This document shows positions 49,958 to 59,342 of a stretch of 64,000 bases of DNA, one piece after another. A model generated the notes under the pieces. The model worked only from the letters and a program-made list of their open reading frames with translations. It was not told the origin of the DNA and did no database searches. Position 1 is the stretch's first letter, and each line of letters starts with the position of its first letter. Source of the stretch: Agrobacterium tumefaciens (GTDB lineage: Bacteria; Pseudomonadota; Alphaproteobacteria; Rhizobiales; Rhizobiaceae). The DNA lies in contig CP048469.1 of assembly GCA_025559845.1 (NCBI GenBank), forward strand, positions 496,001 to 560,000, given 5' to 3'. The position numbers and the translations under genes are program-made.

Positions 49958-49966
49958 GCGTGAAGA

Positions 49967-50944
49967 TCAGGCCGGCATCAGCCGCAGCCGCGTTCCCCAG
50001 GGATCTATCGCCTCAACAGCGCCACTCTCCATCTCAACCAGAACATAACCCGCTTTGCGGAGCCGCTCCTTCTGCGCCTCCAGATCGGCAGCGTTACGCA
50101 CGCTCAAGGAAAACCAGTCGAGGCCCGTTTCCGCAGTATTGCGTTCTTTCGCGCCTTTGCTGTTCCAGATGTTGACGGCGAGGTGATGATGATAGCGTCC
50201 CGACGACAGGAAAGATGCGTCACTGCGCTCTGCGCGCGTCGATTGCAAGCCCACGGCTTCTTCATAAAATGCCCGCGCCGCTGCGATCTCTCCGACTTTC
50301 AGATGAATATGGCCGATCCGCAAGGCCTCCGGCGCAATCTCATAGTCGTCTTTCCTGATATTGGTCAGAGACACGAGGTCGTCGATATCAAGCTGTTCGG
50401 TGCCCATCTTCACCACTTCGTCGGTCCAGATCCATTGCTCGCGCGGCCTGTCGCTATAGACCTCTATGCCGTTTCCTTCGGGATCGTTCAGATAGATCGC
50501 TTCACTGACATTATGGTCCGCAAATCCGGTGAGTGGGACCTGCGTGGTGGCAGCATGCACAAGCCAGCGGGCGAGATCTTTTCGGGTCGGCATCAGATAC
50601 GCGATATGGAAGAGACCAGCCGAGGTCGGGCTTTCAAAATCAGCCGCCGGTTTATGCACCAGATGCAGCAAGGGCGTGCCGTTGACACCGAGCGTCAGTC
50701 CGCGGGCGGTCTGCTCTATTTCCCTGAGGCCGAGTACAGACTGGTAAAAGGCCTGCATTGCATCGATATCGCGGACCTTTAATGCCGCCTCGCCGACATG
50801 CATTGGAGTGGTCAGGGCGAAGGGAAGGGCATTTGTCGCAGGCGGAGGAACAGCTCCCCCTTCAGCGTGCACGGCATTGGCCAGAGCCGATGCGGCGCAG
50901 GAAATTCCGGCGAGTTTCAACGTATGGCGTCTTGTCAGCAGCAT
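49967..50944 (-). CDS. Tat-type exported VOC (extradiol dioxygenase-like) protein
   Basis: 325 residues. The N-terminus LTRRHTLKLAGISCAASALA has a twin-arginine motif followed by a hydrophobic stretch. Two VOC modules follow: ALKVRDIDAMQAFYQSVLGLRE (about 53-165) and GHIHLKVGEIAAARAFYEEAVGL (about 200-320). His and Glu residues of a metal site (GNGIEVYSD, HHHLAVNIW) are present, as in CatE-like catechol 2,3-dioxygenases or ring-cleaving relatives. Export of such a protein is unusual. ATG at 50944. Substrate not assignable. It is divergent from ppdK. Confidence 0.8.
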   Translation of the reverse strand: MLLTRRHTLKLAGISCAASALANAVHAEGGAVPPPATNALPFALTTPMHVGEAALKVRDIDAMQAFYQSVLGLREIEQTARGLTLGVNGTPLLHLVHKPAADFESPTSAGLFHIAYLMPTRKDLARWLVHAATTQVPLTGFADHNVSEAIYLNDPEGNGIEVYSDRPREQWIWTDEVVKMGTEQLDIDDLVSLTNIRKDDYEIAPEALRIGHIHLKVGEIAAARAFYEEAVGLQSTRAERSDASFLSSGRYHHHLAVNIWNSKGAKERNTAETGLDWFSLSVRNAADLEAQKERLRKAGYVLVEMESGAVEAIDPWGTRLRLMPA

Positions 50945-51235
50945 GGAAAATCTCTTTTTGGTAATGGAATCTGCTTAGGGAACACTCCGTTTCTGCGCAC
51001 TACACGAGTGCGTTACAGCTTTGGCTCTATAAATCACCATCATCTGCAAAGAACGTGATTGACCGATTCTCCAAGCCTGATCGTCCTGATAAATCCGTTT
51101 TGCGGCAATTCTTGAACCGACTTTGCCGCAATTATGCTGCACTGCGATGTAAACTTGGAATCGCAACGTTTCCAATGCGCTGCCAATGCTGTACATGATA
51201 GAAAAATGACAACGCTTCTGGGTGGAGAGCGTGCA

Positions 51236-53962
51236 ATGAAAAAGTGGGTTTACACCTTCGGCAACGGTGCTGCCGAAGGCGGAGCAGGTGACACTGCGAT
51301 ACTGGGCGGCAAGGGGGCGAACCTTGCCGAAATGGCAAGTCTCGGCCTGCCTGTCCCCCCTGGCCTCACAATCATTGCCGATGCCTGCGCGCTCTATCAT
51401 AAAAACGGTCGCGATCTCCCCGAAGACCTGAAACTGCAGGTGATGTCCGGCCTTTGCGGCATGGAAGTCTCCACCGGAAAAAAGTTCGGTGGCAGCGCGC
51501 ACCCTTTGCTGCTCTCCGTTCGTTCAGGCGCACGCGCTTCGATGCCCGGCATGATGGATACGGTTTTGAACCTCGGCCTGAACGACCAGACGGTGCAGGC
51601 GCTTGGTCATGACGCGGGCGACGCACGTTTCGCATGGGACAGCTACCGTCGCTTCATCCAGATGTATGCCGATGTCGTCATGGGCCTCGATCATGAAATG
51701 TTCGAGGAAATTCTGGAAGACGAAAAAAGCCGCCTCGGCCACGAATATGATACCGACCTCGGCGCCGTTGAATGGCAGCATGTCGTCTCGCTCTACAAGA
51801 AGCTGATAGAGGATGAGCTGGGTGAGGAGTTCCCGCAGGACTGTCATGTTCAGCTTTGGGGTGCAATCGGTGCGGTGTTCGCTAGCTGGACGAACCATCG
51901 CGCTGTCACTTACCGCCATTTGCACAATATTCCGGGCGACTGGGGAACCGCGGTCAACGTTCAGGCCATGGTATTCGGCAATCTCGGTTCATCCTCGGCA
52001 ACCGGGGTTGCTTTCACCCGCAATCCGTCCACGGGTGAAGCTGAGCTCTATGGCGAGTTTCTCGTCAATGCACAGGGAGAAGACGTCGTTGCGGGTATCC
52101 GCACACCGCAATCCATCACGGAGGCCGCCCGGATCGTTTCTGGTTCCGACAAGCCTTCAATGGAAAAGCTGATGCCGGAGGCTTTCGCCGAGTTCACGGC
52201 GATCTGCAAGCGGCTTGAGACCCACTATCAAGACATGCAGGATCTGGAGTTCACCATCGAGCGTGGCACGCTCTGGATGCTCCAGACCCGCAACGGCAAA
52301 CGCACCACGCGTGCCGCCATGAAGATCGCCGTCGATATGGTCGAGGAAGGGCTGATCTCGGAGGACGAAGCCGTCTGCCGCATCGAGCCATCATCGCTCG
52401 ACCAGCTTCTCCACCCGACGATTGATCCGGATATCTCCCGGCCCATTATCGGCTCCGGTCTGCCGGCTTCACCCGGTGCTGCAACGGGTGAGATTGTCTT
52501 TACGGCAGAAGAGGCCGTTGCCGCAGAAGCGGAAGGTCGGCGCGTCATTCTGGTGCGCATCGAAACCAGCCCCGAAGACATTCACGGTATGCACGCCGCT
52601 GAAGGCATTTTGACCACGCGTGGTGGAATGACCAGCCACGCCGCCGTTGTGGCGCGTGGCATGGGCATCCCCTGTGTCACCGGTGCAGGCTCGATGCGCG
52701 TCGATATGCGCAACAGAGTTCTGATCGGCGTTGGCTGCATGCTGAAGCGTGGCGATATCATTACCATCGATGGCTCGTCCGGCCGCGTGCTGAAAGGCGA
52801 GGTGCCGATGACACAGCCCGAGCTTTCGGGTGACTTCGGCAAGTTGATGGTGTGGGCCGACCGCGCTCGCCGTATGACGGTGCGCACCAATGCCGATACG
52901 CCGGCCGATGCCCGTGCGGCACGCGCCTTCGGTGCGGAAGGCATTGGTCTTTGCCGAACGGAGCACATGTTCTTCGAGGGCGACCGCATTCATGTAATGC
53001 GTGAGATGATCCTAGCGGAAAGCGAAAAGGGCAGGCGCGCTGCACTCGATGAGCTTTTGCCGATGCAGCGATCGGATTTCACCGAACTGTTTACGATCAT
53101 GCACGGTCTGCCGGTCACGATCCGTCTGCTCGATCCACCACTGCACGAGTTTTTGCCCAAGACGGATGGTGAGATCGTAGAAGTCGCGGCTGCGATGGGA
53201 ATGCCGCAGACGGTCTTCCGTCAGCGTCTGGACGCGCTGCATGAGTTCAACCCGATGCTGGGTCATCGCGGTTGCCGTCTTGCCATTTCCTATCCGGAAA
53301 TCGCCGAAATGCAGGCCCGTGCGATTTTCGAAGCGGCCGTAGAGGCCGCTCGGATCACGGGTGCACCGGTTGTGCCTGAGATCATGGTTCCACTGGTCGG
53401 CCTGCGATCGGAACTCGATTACGTGCGCGGCGTCATCGACCGTGTCGCGGCTGCCGTCGCGGAAGAGACCGGCATGACCATCGAATATCTCTCCGGCACG
53501 ATGATCGAGCTGCCGCGTGCAGCGCTGCGCGCGCACGTTATCGCAGAGGCGGCGGAGTTCTTCTCCTTCGGCACGAACGACTTGACGCAAACGACCTTCG
53601 GCATCTCCCGCGATGATGCGGCGCGGTTCATCGATACCTATCAGCGCAAGGGTATCATCGAGCGTGATCCGTTTATCTCGCTTGATTTCGACGGGGTTGG
53701 AGAGTTGATCCGTATTGCCGCAGAACGCGGGCGTCAGACGCGCCCGGATCTGAAACTCGGCATTTGCGGTGAACATGGTGGTGATCCGGCATCGATCCAC
53801 TTCTGTGAAGATGCCGGCTTGGACTATGTGTCCTGTTCACCGTTCCGCGTGCCGATCGCACGCCTTGCAGCGGCGCAGGCCGCACTGATTGAGAAGACTG
53901 GAGACGGCGATACGACGAGCAACGTCGCCGTCATTCCCGTCAGGGCCTCGGTTGGACGATAA
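51236..53962 (+). CDS. ppdK: Pyruvate, phosphate dikinase
   Basis: 908 residues. PPDK interconverts ATP, phosphate and pyruvate with AMP, PPi and PEP. The swivelling His lies near residue 467 in GGMTSHAAVVARGMG, and the catalytic Cys near 843 in GICGEHGGDP; the nucleotide-binding domain is N-terminal. ATG at 51236 begins MKKWVYTFGNGAAEG and follows GGTGGAGAG; the open frame extends upstream without homology. The last 23 bp overlap a small lipoprotein gene on the opposite strand. It may serve gluconeogenesis together with the malate enzymes of the window. Confidence 0.97.
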   Translation: MKKWVYTFGNGAAEGGAGDTAILGGKGANLAEMASLGLPVPPGLTIIADACALYHKNGRDLPEDLKLQVMSGLCGMEVSTGKKFGGSAHPLLLSVRSGARASMPGMMDTVLNLGLNDQTVQALGHDAGDARFAWDSYRRFIQMYADVVMGLDHEMFEEILEDEKSRLGHEYDTDLGAVEWQHVVSLYKKLIEDELGEEFPQDCHVQLWGAIGAVFASWTNHRAVTYRHLHNIPGDWGTAVNVQAMVFGNLGSSSATGVAFTRNPSTGEAELYGEFLVNAQGEDVVAGIRTPQSITEAARIVSGSDKPSMEKLMPEAFAEFTAICKRLETHYQDMQDLEFTIERGTLWMLQTRNGKRTTRAAMKIAVDMVEEGLISEDEAVCRIEPSSLDQLLHPTIDPDISRPIIGSGLPASPGAATGEIVFTAEEAVAAEAEGRRVILVRIETSPEDIHGMHAAEGILTTRGGMTSHAAVVARGMGIPCVTGAGSMRVDMRNRVLIGVGCMLKRGDIITIDGSSGRVLKGEVPMTQPELSGDFGKLMVWADRARRMTVRTNADTPADARAARAFGAEGIGLCRTEHMFFEGDRIHVMREMILAESEKGRRAALDELLPMQRSDFTELFTIMHGLPVTIRLLDPPLHEFLPKTDGEIVEVAAAMGMPQTVFRQRLDALHEFNPMLGHRGCRLAISYPEIAEMQARAIFEAAVEAARITGAPVVPEIMVPLVGLRSELDYVRGVIDRVAAAVAEETGMTIEYLSGTMIELPRAALRAHVIAEAAEFFSFGTNDLTQTTFGISRDDAARFIDTYQRKGIIERDPFISLDFDGVGELIRIAAERGRQTRPDLKLGICGEHGGDPASIHFCEDAGLDYVSCSPFRVPIARLAAAQAALIEKTGDGDTTSNVAVIPVRASVGR

Positions 53963-54212
53963 CGCGACGTTCGACAACGACAGGTCGATAGAACATGTCG
54001 CGGTCAACGCGGGCCTGCCAGGCGCGATTGTCCGCACGACGATCGAGCTCGAGATCGAGCAGGCATCCTGCCATCGGGTCGGTACCGGGGCGGAAACCGT
54101 AACCACGGCACGTGGCCTCGTCGCGTGCACGGCGTTCTTCCGGGGTTAAAGTCTGGCACGCGGTCAACGTCAGCATGGCGGCCAGCGAACCGAGGACGAT
54201 GGAAACGCGCAT
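53940..54212 (-). CDS. Small conserved lipoprotein
   Basis: 90 residues. The signal MRVSIVLGSLAAMLTLTAC ends in lipobox LTAC at Cys19. The mature part is charged, with TLTPEERRARDEATCRGYGF and two more cysteines. Function unknown; similar small lipoproteins are common in Rhizobiales. It overlaps the 3' end of ppdK by 23 bp on the opposite strand. No ribosome site stands out. Confidence 0.72.
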   Translation of the reverse strand: MRVSIVLGSLAAMLTLTACQTLTPEERRARDEATCRGYGFRPGTDPMAGCLLDLELDRRADNRAWQARVDRDMFYRPVVVERRVIVQPRP

Positions 54213-54330
54213 TTTTTATCTCCCTACACCTGTATCGAACGCGGCACTTGTTCTTCGCGTTTGATACGCCTGTTTCCTATTCGGGAAAAGCGGTTTAAGC
54301 CGGTAAAGTTGCATCCTCCGCGCCGCTGCG

Positions 54331-54918
54331 TCAGGTTTGATCAAAGCGCGCCATTTCGGAGCGCATCCAGCTTGAATCTCCCCAGGTGGAAAGCCAGATC
54401 ATCAAATCGGTAAGCGCGCTTATAACGGGCAAAAGCACCGCGTGACTTAGACCCTGCTTCATCTGGTTTTTCTCCGCTTCCTTCAGATGCGCGAGTTCTT
54501 GCATTTGTATGGAAGCAATCAGCCCATGCAGTTCAGGATCGATTGTTTGCAGGAATGTCAGTTGGTCTTGCAGGTGGCGGTGAACAGTGCTCTCGACGGC
54601 TTCCGTGCAGATCCAGACCATGTTGCGGCCGCCAAGCGCTGTCAAAAAACCAAGCACATAACCACCAAGGCTCCAGAGCGCCATGATGCGGCAAGGTTTT
54701 GCCTTTCTCGAAGGCATTGCATCCCGGAACAGGCGGCAATGATCTATCTCATCGTTTCGCATCTCTTGAAGTGCAGGGACGATATCCGGAAACAGGCGAC
54801 GTGCCATCCAGATCTGCGCACCATAAATGCGAATGGCGCCGAATTCGCCAGCATGATTGACCTTCAGGATGCGCCGAACCGTAAGAGCAAGATCGCGTTT
54901 GTCTTCATTGCTCGACAT
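54331..54918 (-). CDS. coq7: Demethoxyubiquinone hydroxylase (Coq7 family)
   Basis: 195 residues, a di-iron oxygenase. Ligand motifs are visible: NHAGEFGA near residue 20, EMRNDEIDHCRLF (ExxH) near 55, and QELAHLKEAEKNQM near 140, which together provide the carboxylates and His of the di-iron site. Coq7 hydroxylates demethoxyubiquinone in ubiquinone synthesis, used by the respiratory chain that ends in the aa3 oxidase here. ATG at 54918 follows GAGGGA. Single gene. Confidence 0.93.
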   Translation of the reverse strand: MSSNEDKRDLALTVRRILKVNHAGEFGAIRIYGAQIWMARRLFPDIVPALQEMRNDEIDHCRLFRDAMPSRKAKPCRIMALWSLGGYVLGFLTALGGRNMVWICTEAVESTVHRHLQDQLTFLQTIDPELHGLIASIQMQELAHLKEAEKNQMKQGLSHAVLLPVISALTDLMIWLSTWGDSSWMRSEMARFDQT

Positions 54919-55004
54919 GTCGGATGTCCCTCGGTGAGTTGCTTCAGCCACATCTCATGGACGAAAGACGTTTCGATTTCAATTACAGCGTTTGCCCATT
55001 CAAC

Positions 55005-55039
55005 GAAAGCGCCGCTCCGATGGTCATCGTGAGCGGCGC
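55005..55039 (-). terminator. Hairpin after the dicarboxylate symporter gene
   Basis: GCGCCGCTC (55009-55017) pairs with 55031-55039, followed on the minus strand by TTTCG. It begins 28 bp past the symporter stop. The T tract is short, so the terminator is weak. Confidence 0.6.
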
Positions 55040-55067
55040 GGGCCTTTGCAGAAGCTGGTAGCAGCGG

Positions 55068-56432
55068 TTACGCCGTCGCAACCTCACGGTCGTCGAGTGT
55101 GTCGATATCCTTGGCGTTGTTGTAGACGGCCTCGTTCAGAATGCCCTCGCGCTTGGCAACGATGGTGGGCACGAGCGCCTGACCGGCGACGTTGACTGCC
55201 GTGCGACCCATGTCGAGGATAGGATCGATAGCAAGCAGCAGGCCGACACCTTCGAGAGGCAGGCCAAGTGTCGATAGCGTCAACGTCAGCATGACGACCG
55301 CGCCTGTGAGGCCGGCTGTTGCGGCAGAGCCGAGGACGGACACAAAGACGATCAGAACGTATTCCTGAATGCCGAGCGGCACCTGGAAGAACTGCGCGAT
55401 GAAGATCGCCGAAATTGCCGGATAGATTGCGGCGCAACCGTCCATCTTGGTTGTCGCACCGAGCGGAACGGAAAAGGCGGCATACTCGCGCGGCACACCA
55501 AGGCTCTTTTCAGTGACGGTTTCCGTGACGGGCAGGGTGCCTATGGAGGAACGCGAAACGAATGCGAGCTGAATGGCAGGCCATGCGCCCGCAAAGAAAC
55601 GCGATGGTTTCAGGCCATGAGCAAGCAGCAGCGCGGGATAGACCACGAAGAGCACAAGCGCCAGTCCGATATAGACCGCAGCCGCGTACCAGCCGAGTTG
55701 CGAAAGCGTCGTCCAGCCATACTGGTCGACAGCGCGACCCAGAAGGCCGATCGTGCCGATGGGCGTGAGGCGAATGACCCACCACAAAATCTTGCGCACG
55801 ATGGCGAGAAGAGACTGATTGAAGGCCAGGAACGGCTCGGCTGCCTTGCCCGCTTTCAGTGCGGCTACGCCAAAAGCAATCGATACCACGAGCAGTTGCA
55901 ACACGTTGAAATTCAGCGATGTGCTGGCCGAACCGTTGTTGAGTTTGGTCGAGGCTTCAAGACCGAAGATATTGGCCGGAACGAGGCCCTTGAGGAAATC
56001 GAGCCAGGAGCCCGTGGACGACGGTGCTGCGGCTGCGGTATTTGCGATCGCGGTGTTGACCCCAGGCTGGATGATGAGACCAAGTGCTATGCCGATCACC
56101 ACCGAAATGAGCGCCGTAATCGCGAACCACAGCAATGTTTGCCAGACGAGCTTGGCGGCATTGCTCAGGTTTTTCAGATTGGCAATCGAGGCGACGATGG
56201 CAGTGAAGATCAGCGGCGGAACGAGTGCGCGCAACAACTGCACAAAGATGCTGCCAATTGTCTGAAGCGTGACGGAAAGCCAGTTCTGACTGCCTGCGGC
56301 ATCGGGGCCAATGTTGCGCGCAACGAGGCCAAGCAGCAGGCCGACGACCATGGCGGTCAGCACCTGAAAGCCGAAATTACGATAAAAGGGTTTTGCCCCC
56401 GAGGGGCGAGGGGACGTCGTTGCCTGTGACAT
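55068..56432 (-). CDS. Dicarboxylate/amino acid:cation symporter (DAACS family)
   Basis: 454 residues, eight spans and two re-entrant loops, as in GltPh. The HP1 serine motif SRSSIGTLPV and the TM7/HP2 region (ATTKMDGCAAIYP and GGLTGAVVM-like ATAGLTGAVVM) are present. It imports C4-dicarboxylates or acidic amino acids with sodium or protons; DctA cannot be told from GltP-type by sight. ATG at 56432 is preferred over one at 56444 and over a longer start, none with a clear ribosome site. It is monocistronic. Confidence 0.9.
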   Translation of the reverse strand: MSQATTSPRPSGAKPFYRNFGFQVLTAMVVGLLLGLVARNIGPDAAGSQNWLSVTLQTIGSIFVQLLRALVPPLIFTAIVASIANLKNLSNAAKLVWQTLLWFAITALISVVIGIALGLIIQPGVNTAIANTAAAAPSSTGSWLDFLKGLVPANIFGLEASTKLNNGSASTSLNFNVLQLLVVSIAFGVAALKAGKAAEPFLAFNQSLLAIVRKILWWVIRLTPIGTIGLLGRAVDQYGWTTLSQLGWYAAAVYIGLALVLFVVYPALLLAHGLKPSRFFAGAWPAIQLAFVSRSSIGTLPVTETVTEKSLGVPREYAAFSVPLGATTKMDGCAAIYPAISAIFIAQFFQVPLGIQEYVLIVFVSVLGSAATAGLTGAVVMLTLTLSTLGLPLEGVGLLLAIDPILDMGRTAVNVAGQALVPTIVAKREGILNEAVYNNAKDIDTLDDREVATA

Positions 56433-56762
56433 GATGTGTCTCATTTTTAAGCAGGAAATCGAGAATGTTGCACTTTTAGCATGCATTCCCGGATAGGCGC
56501 TGCAGAATATGCGAAATTTCTCAGCATTTAAGAGATGGACTTGCGTAATTCGCGTATTGATGGTGTTTCATTCCGAAAAATATGGCGTTTTAGAAATGAA
56601 GTTCCAGTTCTGCCGATCTCGATCTTGGAAGCGGTCCGGTCGGTCGCTCCTTTATTTTCCTCGCCGCAAATCCGGTTTATGACACCATATACCGGTGATT
56701 CTTTCGCCAGACCTCGGGTGCAACGCGTATAGGCCCATGCAATCTAACGGATATCCGCTTTC
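56433..56762. other. Divergent intergenic region between symporter and DUF1499 genes
   Basis: 330 bp, AT-richer than the surrounding genes. No supported ORF, terminator or EcfG-type match was found. It presumably carries promoters for the two divergent genes. Confidence 0.5.
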
Positions 56763-57683
56763 ATGACTGTGCGTTTCGTCCGGCCCGTATCTTTTGCGGC
56801 CTACCTTTCCCGTTATCTCGGCTTTGCCGGTCTGGTGTTGTCTCTCATCGCCGCCGGGCTTCACCGTTTCGGGCCTTTGACCACCCCGGACTTCGTCGGT
56901 CTGGTGTTGATTGCCGCCGCCATAGCCGTGCTGGCCGTGCTTCTGGCTTTGATCGGGCTGGAGCGTCTTTGGACGAAAGGATCGAAAGGCGGTCTCTGGG
57001 CACTGGCGGCTCTGATCTTTTCGAGCCTGCCATTGGGTGTCGTCGGCTATGGTGCTTTCCTCTATTGGCAACAGCCGAAGATTTATGATGTTTCCACTGA
57101 TCTGACGGACGTGCCGGATTGGCTGGTGCCGCCTGTGGCCAATCAGCAATGGCTTGTTCGCCCTGCCATCATTGGTGCTGAAGATCGTGCAGCACAGGCC
57201 ACCGCTTATGCAAGCCTTGCCGGCCGCCGTTATGAGGGTGCAATCGACCGCATTTATGCTGCCGCACGAAAAACCGCGGCTGCACGCAAAATTCGTATCG
57301 CACACACTAAAGGTGTCATTGGAGCCACCACGGAGCCTTCCATTGGTGTGCCGGAGCAGGACAGGACGCCGCCTTCTGAGGAAACGCCGCTGGATGATCT
57401 GCCGTTGAATGTGCCCGTTCCGATGGCGCGCCCGGCCGATGCACCGCCGCCGACCTTCTTCAGTGGCAGCGGGGTCGTTTTCATGCAGGGTGAGATGCGC
57501 ACTCTCGTCTGGGGATTGCGCTTCGATGTGTTGATCCGGTTGAAGGAAGAGGCAGAGACAACAGTTGTCGATGTCCGCGTTGCTTCGCGTTACGGGCCCC
57601 ATGATCTTGGCATGGGCGCCGATATCGCTGAGACGTTCCTCGATGCGCTGGATGCAGAAATGCAGGGCCTTAACGACAGTTGA
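56763..57683 (+). CDS. DUF1499 domain membrane protein
   Basis: 306 residues. Three hydrophobic segments near the N-terminus (about 17-35, 43-65 and 78-100) are followed by a DUF1499 domain (ITDVSTDL-like, here IYDVSTDLTDVP at about 107) with VDVRVASRYGPHDLGMGADI near the C-terminus. Residues 170-240 include a Pro-rich linker (PEQDRTPPSEETPLDD). Function unknown. ATG at 56763. It ends 9 bp from the convergent MBL gene with no visible terminator between them. Confidence 0.85.
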   Translation: MTVRFVRPVSFAAYLSRYLGFAGLVLSLIAAGLHRFGPLTTPDFVGLVLIAAAIAVLAVLLALIGLERLWTKGSKGGLWALAALIFSSLPLGVVGYGAFLYWQQPKIYDVSTDLTDVPDWLVPPVANQQWLVRPAIIGAEDRAAQATAYASLAGRRYEGAIDRIYAAARKTAAARKIRIAHTKGVIGATTEPSIGVPEQDRTPPSEETPLDDLPLNVPVPMARPADAPPPTFFSGSGVVFMQGEMRTLVWGLRFDVLIRLKEEAETTVVDVRVASRYGPHDLGMGADIAETFLDALDAEMQGLNDS

Positions 57684-57692
57684 GACGGGCCT

Positions 57693-58601
57693 TCAGGCCG
57701 GAATATATTCGCCGAGAAGCGAGGGCGGGCCATCCGTCTGCACCAGCCCTTTTTCAATCAGATCCTCGATATGAGCTAGAACGGAAAGCGCTGCTGCGCC
57801 ATGCAGGCGCTTGTCTGTGCTGGCGTAGATGACTTTCACCATGTCGGCAATCAGCCGGTCGCCTTCCTTGATGCGCTTGAGAACGGCTTTTTCCCGCATC
57901 CGTCGGTGGGCACGCAGTCCACGCATGAATGCGGAAGGATCACGCAACGGGCCGCCATGTCCCGGAAGAAAAAGCCGGTCATCACGCTGAAGAAGACGAT
58001 CGAGTGATTTCATGTAGTCGCTCATCGCTCCATCTGGAGGCGCGACGATGGTGGTGGCCCACGCCATGACATGGTCGGCAGAAAAGACAATGCCGGTGCC
58101 CTCAAGTGCAAAGGCGGCATGATTGGCCGTATGACCCGGCGTGTGCAGGGCGGTAAGCTGCCAGCCGTCGCCGGAAAGGCTCTCACCATCACCAAGTGCA
58201 ATATCCGGTACGAAGTCCGTATCGGAGCTTTCTGCGAAAGGATTGGTTTCGCCAACATGCAGCGGTCTTGCGGCGCGGTGCGGTCCTTCGGCCACGGTCA
58301 GTGCGCCGGTTGCCGCTTTCAGGCGTTTTGCCAAGGGCGAATGGTCGCGATGCGTGTGGCTCACGAAGATATGCGTTACCTCGCGGCCTTTCAGCGCAGC
58401 CATCAGGGCTTGGAAATGTGCCTCATCTTCGGGGCCGGGATCGATCACTGCAACAGAGCGGTCACCGACGATATAGCTGTTCGTGCCGTGAAAGGTGAAG
58501 GCGGAAGGATTGTTGACGGTCATCCGCTGGATGCCGGTGGTAACGGGTACCGGTTCGCCATAGGCGGGCTGGAAATCGAGATCGAATGCCGGGTCCGCCA
58601 T
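57693..58601 (-). CDS. MBL-fold metallo-hydrolase
   Basis: 302 residues. The zinc motif HTHRDHSPLAK (HxHxDH) lies near residue 86, with His ligands in LHTPGHTANHAAF and a downstream Asp in FSADHVMAW; the C-terminus is LACTB2-like. Related proteins are hydrolases or nucleases; the role here is unknown. ATG at 58601 follows CAGGAGG; the frame stays open upstream, where it would begin MLGLEDCA. The tRNA-Gln gene lies 202 bp upstream on the opposite strand. Confidence 0.86.
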   Translation of the reverse strand: MADPAFDLDFQPAYGEPVPVTTGIQRMTVNNPSAFTFHGTNSYIVGDRSVAVIDPGPEDEAHFQALMAALKGREVTHIFVSHTHRDHSPLAKRLKAATGALTVAEGPHRAARPLHVGETNPFAESSDTDFVPDIALGDGESLSGDGWQLTALHTPGHTANHAAFALEGTGIVFSADHVMAWATTIVAPPDGAMSDYMKSLDRLLQRDDRLFLPGHGGPLRDPSAFMRGLRAHRRMREKAVLKRIKEGDRLIADMVKVIYASTDKRLHGAAALSVLAHIEDLIEKGLVQTDGPPSLLGEYIPA

Positions 58602-58803
58602 CGAGACCTCCTGAAGTAATGCCATGCCAACCAAAGCCGCGGTCGACGCCGCGCAATCTTCAAGCCCTAACATGCCCTATCAGGTGCGACACTCAAAAAG
58701 CTTGGGTTTTGTGAAAAAATAACGAGAAAGGTGATTGCCGCTGCGGCCCGGCTTTGCTAATCAGGCGCGGTTCGGACAGCGGTGTTTCACCTTGCTGTCC
58801 TGT

Positions 58804-58878
58804 TGGGGCGTCGCCAAGCGGTAAGGCACCGGTTTTTGGTACCGGCATTCCCAGGTTCGAATCCTGGCGCCCCAGCCA
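58804..58878 (+). tRNA. tRNA-Gln (anticodon TTG)
   Basis: A complete cloverleaf of 75 nt including the encoded CCA. Acceptor TGGGGCG/CGCCCCA with the U1-A72 pair typical of bacterial tRNA-Gln, D stem GCC/GGC, anticodon stem CCGGT/ACCGG with loop TTTTGGT (anticodon TTG), and T stem CCAGG/CCTGG with TTCGAAT. Discriminator G. Confidence 0.96.
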
Positions 58879-59047
58879 TTCAAGATACCCTCCCGAAATT
58901 CTTTTGCTGCGATATGAATAAGCAGATTGCAGGATTTTGCGCCTGCATATTTGCGTTGTGCCAATTCCCAAAGGCCACTGAATTTAACACGTCTTGCAAG
59001 AACATAAAGTTTTGGCATGATTGACGTGTTGTTGGTGGGAGATTCTC

Positions 59048-59332
59048 ATGGAACAGATCTTGATAAATCTGATCGCCGGCGCTGTCGGTGGGAATGCTAT
59101 CGGAAAAACATCATCAAACTTTGATATCGGCACCATAGGCAACACGATTGCCGGAGCCTTGGGGGGAGGTCTTTTAGGTCAACTGGTAACGCTTTTGATA
59201 CCCGCGATTTCCGCGGCAGCTCAGGCGGGCAATCTGTCCGTGGGAGGCGTGGTGACGCAATTGGTTGCTGGCGGCGCGGGTGGCGCCATACTGACGGCGA
59301 TCATCGGTGCAATTAAAAACCGCAGTGCTTGA
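59048..59332 (+). CDS. Small glycine-rich membrane protein, unknown
   Basis: 94 residues. It is Gly/Ala/Ile-rich, with alternating hydrophobic stretches (LINLIAGAVGGNAIGK, NTIAGALGGGLLGQLVTLLIPAISAA, VVTQLVAGGAGGAILTAIIGA), suggesting a membrane or glycine-zipper structure. No named domain recognised. ATG at 59048 follows GTGGGAG. The DUF1508 gene begins 10 bp after its stop, so the two are likely cotranscribed. Confidence 0.72.
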   Translation: MEQILINLIAGAVGGNAIGKTSSNFDIGTIGNTIAGALGGGLLGQLVTLLIPAISAAAQAGNLSVGGVVTQLVAGGAGGAILTAIIGAIKNRSA

Positions 59333-59342
59333 GGAGGCCTGA

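Noticed and set aside
58879..59047. Attachment site or island downstream of tRNA-Gln
   Set aside because: No repeat of the tRNA 3' end and no integrase was found nearby.
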